NCBI GenBank assembly: GCA_026770585.1
Contig: MU646309.1
Span: 1,385,014-1,395,464 of the forward strand
Reading direction: 5' to 3'
DNA length: 10,451 nt
Source of the DNA: Baffinella frigidus
Lineage: Eukaryota > Cryptophyceae > Cryptomonadales > Baffinellaceae
The notes beneath the pieces are model-generated. The model did not search any database, was not told the DNA's origin, and saw nothing but the letters and a program-made list of their open reading frames with translations. The translations under genes and the position numbers were made by a program. Shown one piece after another: positions 7,301 through 10,451 of the stretch; positions within the stretch are counted from its first letter, which is position 1, and each line of letters starts with the position of its first letter.

Positions 7301-9505
7301 TAGGCGCATACGCCCTACCGTAGGGCCCTAGGACCTGCCTAGGACCTCTTGAGGGTCAATTTTGACCACCTCGCCACTTCGAGATATGTATAGCCCAGGG
7401 GCCCTTTGCGTCTGCTGAGTGCCCTCCGCAGGGGCAGAGCCTCGCTCCTCTATACAGCGGCCCTACATGCAGACCGTGATGGTGTTAATTAAGGCCGCCA
7501 GTACCCAGCCTACAGCCTCGGCGGGGGTGCACGCTGCGTCTGTGGAGTGCGCTCCGCAGGGGCACTCCGCAGAGCCTCGCTCCTCTATCCCTCAAGTGCC
7601 CAGTAGGCTCATACGCCCTACGGTAGGGCCCTAGGACCTGCCTAGGACCTCTTGGCCGTCAAATTTGACTACCTGGGCACTTAAGGGATACAGCGGCCCT
7701 ACATGGAGACCGTGTTGGTGTTAATTAAGGTCCCCAGTACCCTGCCTACAGCCTCGGCGGGGGTGCACGCTATGGCGGCAGTATTCGGCCACCTCCCTGG
7801 CATTTGTGCGGACACTTTACGGAAAATCTGGCTTTTCGCAGTAGTAAGGACCGGGCTGAAGTATAATGAAGGTCTCTGCCCTTACACATCTCTCCCCCTA
7901 GCGTGACGCCGTCGTGTTTGTCAACTTATCAAACCTCGCCTGTCCCCCTTACAGGGCCGGGCGGCAGGCCTCCTGGCGTTCCACACCCCTGGCATTTGTG
8001 CTGACTCTTTGAGGAAAATATCGCGTTTCGCAGTAGTAAAGACCGGGTTGCATAATAAATGTCTAATCAAGGTGTTTTGCCCCACAGGGCCGGGCGGCAG
8101 CCCCCCTGGCGTTCCACACCCTCTCTGGGGTTCTCCGCGTGGGCGTGCAGGTCCTCCTCAGCCCGAGCTGCCGTTACCTTATCCCTTCCCGTTACCTTAT
8201 CCGTAGGGTTTCCGTCACCTTATCCAGTCCGCTACACACCCTCTCGGGGGTGCTTTGCGTCCGGTTGCTGGTCTTGCTCTCGCCCGAGTTCGGGCTTTTC
8301 GGTTCAGGGTTCAGGGTTCAGGGTTCAGGGTTCAAAGTTCAGGGTTCAGGGTTCAGGGTTCAGGGTTCAGGGTTCAGGGTTCAGGGTCCAGGGTTCAGGG
8401 TTCAGGGTTCAGGGTTCAGGGTTCAGGGTTCAGGGTTCAGGGTGTGTTTCACAGTTTAGGTTTCAGAGTTTTAAGGGGTTAGGGTTTAGGGTCTAAGGTT
8501 TAGGATTTAGAGTTTATGGTTCTCTCAGGGTCGAGATTCCAAGCACCGTCTTGGTTGTACTCACGCGTCCCTGAAACACAATATCAACGGGGGGGGGGGG
8601 TGTTCATCGCAAAAGTGAAGGTTCACTGTGGAGTGTTTTTTTCAGGTCTCTGCGCTCTCCAGTGTGGGCAGGTTTGCACACAGTTTTGCAGAGTAGGGGC
8701 TCCCAAAGTCAACACCCCCAAAAGGAAACTTGTGCTGAGTAATGACTGAGGCGGTCTGATTCCCGTGGGGTGCGCGGTCGCGCTCGGCTGCATTCCGCTC
8801 TGTCCACTCGAGAATGCTAGAGGGGCCTATTTACATGTGGGGCTGTAAAACTTTGTACCATCATAAGGTGTTGCAACCTCGTAACCGGCCTAACTAGGGC
8901 TTCAGTGGCTCCACGGGCAATGAAAGTTACTACACAAATTCTACATATAAAATTATCTTGGTTTTAAATAGGCCCCTCTTGCATTCTCGTGTGGGTAATT
9001 CCCTGGATTTCGCGATTTGATGGTTATCCAATGAATTTCATGATTCCACAGGATGGGCGTTTCAGCATTGAGCTGCCGGCTCCGCTCGCGACTCGCCTCA
9101 TACCTCTCTCCGAAAAGGTGAGCTCCTGTTGTGAGCCGTTCCGCTATTGTGAGTTTCTTTGCCGCTATTACGAGTTGCAGCTGGCGCCGCTCTTTGTTGT
9201 TTTGCATTATATGGAACCCATGTTGCATCATATGGAACCCTAGATGAAACGGAACCCTAGATCATATGGAACTTTAGAACTCGTGTGTTCACGGGTGTAC
9301 ATGGGACGATGCTTGAGAGAGAGAGAGAAGGGAGTCGCAGTTTCTAGAAATCGAAGTGGTCTCGATGCGTAGCCTTGCGGGATGATGCTGACATCGCTCG
9401 CGCGTGCTTGCTGCAGGAGGCTGCCGAGAGCTGGGGGGACGTGATCGAGATCATTCTGGGGCCGGCATGGCGGGACAAGGCACGCCCCTCCGCCAGCCCT
9501 GGGAG
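4153..9505 (+). CDS. PhzF / PBLD-family isomerase-like gene, multi-exon, 3' part outside window
   Basis: Joined exons: 4153-4399, 4594-4715, 6143-6196, 8088-8150, 9052-9117 and probably 9417-9505. The product matches the first domain of the PhzC/PhzF family (diaminopimelate-epimerase fold): VVDAF and PFTGNPAGVVL at residues 50-75, LSDEQRQLIAREM at 85-97, SETAFV at 100-105, FGLRWFSPTNE at 113-123, VPLCGHGTLAAA at 124-135, LAFHTLSGVL at 148-157 and DGRFSIELPAP at 163-173. Known members act as homodimeric isomerases or are of unknown substrate; PhzF itself works in phenazine synthesis. The Glu of SETAF and the His of CGHGT correspond to conserved active-site residues; the third lies in the second domain, not seen here. 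The 50 residues before the domain could be a targeting peptide. Introns are 194, 1427, 1891, 901 and 299 bases. Intron 1 splits a Gly codon; the next four fall between codons. Substrate unknown. Confidence 0.8.
4594..4715 (+). CDS. PhzF-like gene, exon 2
   Basis: The acceptor GGGCAG|GTGAGC restores the Gly codon split by intron 1 and runs directly into ELSDEQRQLIAREM, SETAFVRP and DGDFGLRWFSPTNE. This is continuous with family alignments without a gap. The exon ends at GAG|GTGCGG; translation past this point gives RRACEQTSS, which is unlike the family, so a splice is required. SETAF contains the conserved glutamate. Confidence 0.85.
4905..5000. repeat. Cluster of inverted GTTGACAG / CTGTCAAC motifs
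   Basis: AAAGTTGACAG and AAATTGACAG are followed by CTGTCAACTTATCAACTTT and, at about 4987, GTGTCAACTTATCA. GTCAACTTATCA recurs at about 7919. GGATCCAGGATCC lies between. The cluster is in intron 2 and may be a decayed palindromic element. GGTCACGTC follows at 5007-5015. Confidence 0.5.
5112..5242. mobile_element. Palindromic element with perfect 31-bp arms and shared inner core
   Basis: The arms 5112-5142 and 5212-5242 are perfect inverse copies; the outer end is TTATCCGGGAACAAGTATTT. Inside lies a second inverted pair, AAAATTACTACACAA (5153-5167) and TTGTGTGGTAATTTT (5187-5201), 14 of 15 paired. The centre, which is not palindromic, contains GGTCACGTCC (5170-5179). The inner pair is shared with the elements at 5526-5686 and 7101-7220, but the outer arms are unrelated to theirs. 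It sits in intron 2 of the PhzF-like gene. Confidence 0.85.
5373..5445 (+). repeat. Dispersed repeat R, diverged copy
   Basis: The copy begins GGTACACATTCGTCAACTTT and continues to AGCCCAATTTACC then GGGACAGAGCTAGG, the same order as at 3174-3425 and 6666-6746. It lies in intron 2. Confidence 0.5.
5526..5686. mobile_element. Palindromic element, arms with internal TATTTAT palindrome
   Basis: The arms 5526-5563 and 5649-5686 pair at 33 of 38 positions. Each contains the 15-base odd palindrome TATTTATGATAAATA. The inner core pair is CGAAATTTACTACAC (5570-5584) and GTGTAGTAATTTTCG (5608-5622), with GGTCACGTCC at 5598-5607 abutting the right half. The stretch TCGGAGATCCCCGAAATCGT (from 5635) is repeated at 6565 in the element at 6463-6601, which shows that the two share arms. 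It sits in intron 2. Confidence 0.85.
5731..6134 (+). repeat. Pair of 20-bp direct repeats bracketing an element and the exon 3 acceptor approach
   Basis: ATGGTTTTGATTTCAAATAT occurs identically at 5731-5750 and 6115-6134. The second copy lies eight bases before the acceptor of exon 3 (TTGCAG at 6137-6142) and so forms part of its polypyrimidine and branch-site region. The first copy has no acceptor after it. Between the copies is the palindromic element 5875-6099. Confidence 0.7.
5875..6099. mobile_element. Palindromic element with GC-rich arms
   Basis: ACCGCGCCAGGGCAGAAGTT (5875-5894) is perfectly inverted at 6080-6099. Just inside, CATTTTTC and GAATTTTCGTACACA continue the match loosely. 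GTGTAGTAAAAT at 5910-5921 and ACACGTCCGGG at about 6001 recall the inner core and the GGTCACGTCC motif of the other palindromes, in altered order. At 225 bp it has no credible coding frame. It sits in intron 2, ending about 45 bases before exon 3. Confidence 0.7.
6143..6196 (+). CDS. PhzF-like gene, exon 3
   Basis: This 54-base exon encodes VPLCGHGTLAAAAALAHQ, the family's strongly conserved VPLCGHATLA segment with the active-site histidine. The acceptor is TTTGCAG|GTG and both boundaries fall between codons. The donor is CAG|GTCCTC, which is weak, but the frame meets a TAG within six further codons and the telomere-like array starts only seven bases after the exon, so the exon must stop here. 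It is too short to show as a start-to-stop reading frame. Confidence 0.85.
6203..6400 (+). repeat. Telomere-like array, TTTAGGG sense, in intron 3
   Basis: TTTAGGGTTTAGGG begins seven bases after exon 3. Degenerate units (TGTAGGG, TTTTGGG, TCTAGGG, TTTGGGG) continue to about 6400, with a unique insert at about 6273-6328. The orientation is opposite to the arrays at the two ends of the window. Confidence 0.85.
6463..6601. mobile_element. Palindromic element sharing arms but not core with 5526-5686
   Basis: The arms 6463-6486 and 6578-6601 are perfect inverse copies over 24 bases and contain TATTCATAATGAATA and its partner. The sequence TCGGAGATCCCCGAAATCGT before the right arm and TTCCGGATGA after it match the element at 5526-5686. 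The interior lacks ATTACTACAC; in its place a different inverted pair is present, GGTGTTTCTTGAGG near 6487 and CCTTAAGATACACC near 6542. It sits in intron 3. Confidence 0.8.
6666..6746 (+). repeat. Dispersed repeat R, uninterrupted copy
   Basis: GGTACAAATTCGTCAACGTT, GAAAAGAGCCCGGG, GAGTCCAAATAGACTGAG and ACAGAGCTGG occur in the same order as at 3174-3425 without the hairpin insertion. This copy supplies the empty site for the foldback element at 3239-3404. Confidence 0.65.
6855..7030 (+). repeat. Telomere-like array with TTTAGGC block, in intron 3
   Basis: The left part is made of TTTAGGC units (about five), which give way to TTTAGGG, TTCAGGG and related units from about 6905. The unit variants are grouped, not scattered, which indicates local expansion of single variants. 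Confidence 0.85.
7101..7220. mobile_element. Palindromic element with AT-rich arms and shared inner core
   Basis: CCGCAAAA (7101-7108) and TTTTGCGG (7213-7220) bound AT-rich arms containing TAATTAATT on both sides. Inside, GAAATTTACTACAC (7126-7139) pairs with GTGTAGTACATTTC (7172-7185) at 13 of 14 positions. This is the same inner core as at 5112-5242 and 5526-5686, with different outer arms. The centre has GGGTCATACG, a weak match to the GGTCACGTCC motif. It sits in intron 3. Confidence 0.8.
7286..7383 (+). mobile_element. T-family miniature inverted-repeat element, copy 2
   Basis: The ends are CCCGTAAGTCGCGAG and CTCGCCACTTCGAG, imperfectly paired. The interior has CCCTACCGTAGGG and two copies of CCTAGGACCT (7327-7336, 7338-7347), followed by CAATTTTGACC. 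AT flanks both ends (7284-7285, 7384-7385). It sits in intron 3. Confidence 0.8.
7408..7771 (+). repeat. Adjacent tandem duplication, second copy interrupted by a T element
   Basis: Copy one (7408-7535, 128 bp) and copy two (from 7536 to 7771) are directly adjacent. Both begin GCGTCTG and end GGGGGTGCACGCT, with TGGTGTTAATTAAGG inside. Copy two has six extra bases and the 99-bp T element plus a 2-base duplication. Frames through here show no domain; it is intron 3 sequence. Confidence 0.85.
7589..7687 (+). mobile_element. T-family miniature inverted-repeat element, copy 3, with empty site
   Basis: The ends are CCCTCAAGTGCCCAGTAG and CTACCTGGGCACTTAAGGG. The interior has CCCTACGGTAGGG, CCTAGGACCT twice and CAAATTTGACT. 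The element is inserted in the second unit of a tandem duplication: the first unit reads CTCTATACAGCGG where the second reads CTCTAT, element, ATACAGCGG. That gives an AT target duplication (7587-7588, 7688-7689). Confidence 0.9.
7794..8120 (+). repeat. Tandem duplication of intron 3 end plus first half of exon 4
   Basis: Unit one runs from CCTGGCATTTGTGCGG (7794) to GGCGTTCCACACC (7987); unit two from CCTGGCATTTGTGCTG (7988) to GGCGTTCCACACC (8120). Unit two lacks about 60 bases. Each unit ends in an acceptor and exon-like piece: CCTTACAG|GGCCGGGCGGCAGG (exon side from 7955) and CCCCACAG|GGCCGGGCGGCAGC (from 8088). The first would encode GRAAGLLAFHTP before leaving the family sequence; the second continues as the real exon 4. 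A still more decayed piece, GCGGCAGTATTCGGCCACC, lies at about 7775. Confidence 0.75.
8088..8150 (+). CDS. PhzF-like gene, exon 4
   Basis: The acceptor GCCCCACAG|GGC opens a codon-aligned exon encoding GRAAAPLAFHTLSGVLRVGVQ. HTLSGVLRV matches the family's TLSGxLxV strand, and joining to exon 5 (DGRFSIELPAP) gives the family's usual spacing between SG and the LP motif. The donor is GTGCAG|GTCCTC, the same hexamer as after exon 3. The frame stays open beyond it into a partial copy of the exon and then the telomere-like array, which argues that splicing, not translation, ends it. Confidence 0.75.
8171..8224 (+). repeat. Short tandem repeat CCGTTACCTTATCC
   Basis: CCGTTACCTTATCC occurs at about 8171 and 8189, and CCGTCACCTTATCC at about 8212. 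It separates exon 4 from its downstream partial copy. Confidence 0.75.
8229..8297 (+). pseudogene. Partial third copy of exon 4
   Basis: In the same frame as exon 4, this encodes PLHTLSGVLCVRLLVLLSPE, aligning with exon 4 plus its intron continuation (PLAFHTLSGVLRVGVQ then VLLSP). The copy therefore includes sequence past the donor, where GTCTTG stands in place of GTCCTC. It lacks the acceptor and first half, so it is most likely a non-functional duplicate; an alternative donor is conceivable. Confidence 0.65.
8299..8520 (+). repeat. Homogeneous GGTTCAG array passing into TTTAGGG variants, in intron 4
   Basis: From 8300 to about 8441 there are roughly 20 copies of the 7-base unit GGTTCAG with few changes (one AAAGTTC, one GGTCCAG). 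After GTGTGTTTCACAG the array becomes degenerate TTTAGGG/TCTAAGG to about 8520. A 7-base unit without stops is open in all three frames and yields the artificial repeat GFRVQGS. Confidence 0.9.
8521..8808. other. Intron 4 interior without recognisable feature
   Basis: A G run of about 12 lies at 8590. TTTTTTTCAG|GTCTCTGCGC at about 8646 resembles an acceptor, but what follows does not encode a family-like segment. Confidence 0.4.
8809..8989. mobile_element. Palindromic element with AGAGGGGCCTATTTA arms
   Basis: The arms 8809-8833 and 8965-8989 pair at 24 of 25 positions. Inside, GAAAGTTACTACAC (8922-8935) matches the inner core of the other palindromes, and CTGTAAAACTTT (about 8843) is its imperfect inverse. 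Here the order of the inner pair is reversed relative to the elements in introns 2 and 3. It sits in intron 4, ending about 60 bases before exon 5. Confidence 0.75.
9052..9117 (+). CDS. PhzF-like gene, exon 5
   Basis: The acceptor ATTCCACAG|GAT and donor GAAAAG|GTGAGC are both strong and codon-aligned. The 22 residues begin DGRFSIELPAPLATRLIPL. DGRFSIELP aligns with the family's short strand (DGxxxLDLP in human PBLD) that follows TLSGxLxxxx. The reading frame remains open beyond the donor but loses similarity. Confidence 0.75.
9205..9275 (+). repeat. Short tandem repeat CATATGGAACCC
   Basis: ATATGGAACCC, CATATGGAACCCTAG, CGGAACCCTAG and CATATGGAAC follow one another at about 17-21 base spacing in intron 5. 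GAACCCTAG resembles a telomere-unit variant, but the period is different. Confidence 0.65.
9417..9505 (+). CDS. PhzF-like gene, probable exon 6
   Basis: GCTTGCTGCAG|GAG is a good acceptor, codon-aligned with exon 5. The segment begins EAAESWGDVIEIILGPAWRD, which suits the family's variable stretch after the LP motif (an alpha helix followed by a hydrophobic strand), though identity there is low even among true members. GGGAG|GTGGCT is the nearest usable donor, leaving two bases of a codon. Downstream exons for the remainder of the first domain and the whole second domain could not be placed. Confidence 0.5.
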
Positions 9506-9963
9506 GTGGCTCAAATTGTCGTCTGGGGTTGGAGCCATTTTACCTTGCAGTCACCCCAGATCTGGGGTGTCTACAACTTAAGAAGTCGCAATCTTGGCCC
9601 AAAATCAACTTGTGGCATTTTTGTTCCAGGCCACGATTTGAGCCATCTCCAAGGGCTAGTGGCACTCCACAAGACCCTGCACACGAGAATGTTTGGGAAC
9701 ATCGCTGGACACACCGACGTGTGCGCACCAGGACGTGACTGTCATCGACATTGTTCTGGGAGCAGAAAGCGGCTCTTGTGGTTTCCTTGGGAACACGTGA
9801 CGCGCCCTGAAAGTGATTTCTGGTGAGCACTCAGTCCTCGCTGTCTTGCGTTCTGCCCCGTGCACTTGACGTTCCTTTGCACCCGACAAAAACAGCAACG
9901 CTGTCACGAAGCTCCACTACATGTATCCAAGTCACCCGATCTATCTCATGTGAACGTGTCCGT
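9506..9963. other. Gene-free or unresolved stretch
   Basis: TTTTGTTCCAG|GCCACGATTTGAG near 9630 resembles an acceptor. One frame after it (HDLSHLQGLVALHK) faintly recalls the PDLxxLxxL segment of the PhzF family, but it does not match the phase of exon 6. GGACGTGAC, the inverse of the palindrome core motif, is at about 9731. Nothing else is recognised. Confidence 0.35.
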
Positions 9964-10451
9964 AAACCCCAAACCCTGAATCCTGAGGGGTTGTGACTCC
10001 AAACCCTAGACCCTAAGGGTTTAACTCCATAACCTGAACCCTGGATCCCAGACCCTACAATCTAAACCCTGAACCCTGAACCCTTAACCCTAAACCCTAA
10101 ACCCTAAGCCCTAAACCCTAAACCCTAAACCCTAAACCCTAAGCCCTAAACCCTAAACCCTGAACCCTGAACCCTGAACCCTGAACCCCTAAACTCTAAA
10201 CCCTAAACCCTGAACCCCAAACCCTAAAATCTACACCCTGAACCCTCAATCCAGCACTCTGAACCCGGAACCCTGAACCCTGAACCCTGAACCCGGAACC
10301 CTGAACCCTGCACCCTGCATCCTGCACCCTGCACCCTGCACCCTGCACCCTGCACCCTGCACCCTGCACCCTGAACCCTACACCCTGAACCCCAAACCCT
10401 CAAACCCAAACCCCAAACCCCAAACCCTACTCCCCAAACCCTGAACCCTGA
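9964..10451 (-). repeat. Large telomere-like array with block-wise variants, CCCTAAA orientation
   Basis: The array is degenerate to about 10075, then nearly pure CCCTAAA (10088-10160), then CCCTGAA (to 10190), mixed units, CCCTGAA again (10260-10310), a block of about nine CCCTGCA units (10307-10370), and CCCCAAA/CCCTGAA to the window end. The array may continue beyond the edge. It is not possible to tell from here whether a chromosome end is near. Confidence 0.9.

Noticed and set aside
1446-8297. CRISPR array or other spaced-repeat immune locus
   Set aside because: The repeats are inverted-repeat elements, telomere-type arrays and segmental duplications; no regular repeat-spacer pattern and no cas-like gene is seen.
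8059-8496. Long open frames encoding a GFRVQGS repeat protein, in all three frames
   Set aside because: A 7-base repeat read in any frame gives a 7-residue repeat. The three overlapping frames are equally open, which is what a non-coding stop-free array produces. Only the part at 8088-8150 has independent family similarity.
9630-9740. Candidate exon 7 after TTTTGTTCCAG
   Set aside because: The frame with faint family resemblance does not match the phase left by exon 6, and the matching frame has no resemblance to the family.
10224-10409. Minus-strand frame encoding VQGAGCR repeats
   Set aside because: It is a translation of the CCCTGCA/CCCTGAA array; there is no non-repetitive sequence on either side.

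Overview
The window looks like nuclear, non-coding-rich DNA of a eukaryotic microalga. The evidence is intron-split coding sequence, no bacterial-type gene packing, and many interstitial arrays of the 7-base telomere-type unit TTTAGGG/CCCTAAA with variants. All five intron acceptors in the one recognisable gene read AG|G, and two donors are non-consensus GTCCTC. With the TTTAGGG unit, this would suit an alveolate alga (dinoflagellate or chromerid), but that placement is inference. No long open frame is a gene by itself; coding sequence survives only as short exons.

Layout. 64-350 is a degenerate CCCTAAA array. 351-2720 has no recognisable gene and is filled with small inverted-repeat elements: a T family (CCCTTAAG ends), an M family (ACAGGGGTACC ends) and palindromes carrying a GGTCACGTCC core. 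2721-2828 and 3748-3945, both minus strand, look like the last and first exons of a gene or genes of unknown function; the first exon opens with the dual-acylation motif MGCGAS. Between them lies a 65-bp-arm hairpin inserted in a dispersed repeat. A 207-base divergent interval then leads to a plus-strand gene of the PhzF / PBLD isomerase-like family. I could join six exons of it from 4153 to about 9505. All introns after the first join at codon boundaries. Its second domain is not in the window.

The introns of that gene hold most of the structure: six palindromic elements, two T-family elements, three TTTAGGG-sense telomere-like arrays, two tandem duplications, and several decayed copies of exon 4 with its splice acceptor. 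The right end (9964-10451) is a CCCTAAA/CCCTGAA/CCCTGCA array whose variants are grouped in blocks.

The most unusual signal is modular palindromes. Four elements share the same inner inverted core but have unrelated outer arms, and two elements share the same outer arms but differ inside. In that last pair, four palindrome half-sites changed in step. A 9-base motif, GTCACGTCC, recurs five times in the window, three of them at the centre of such elements.
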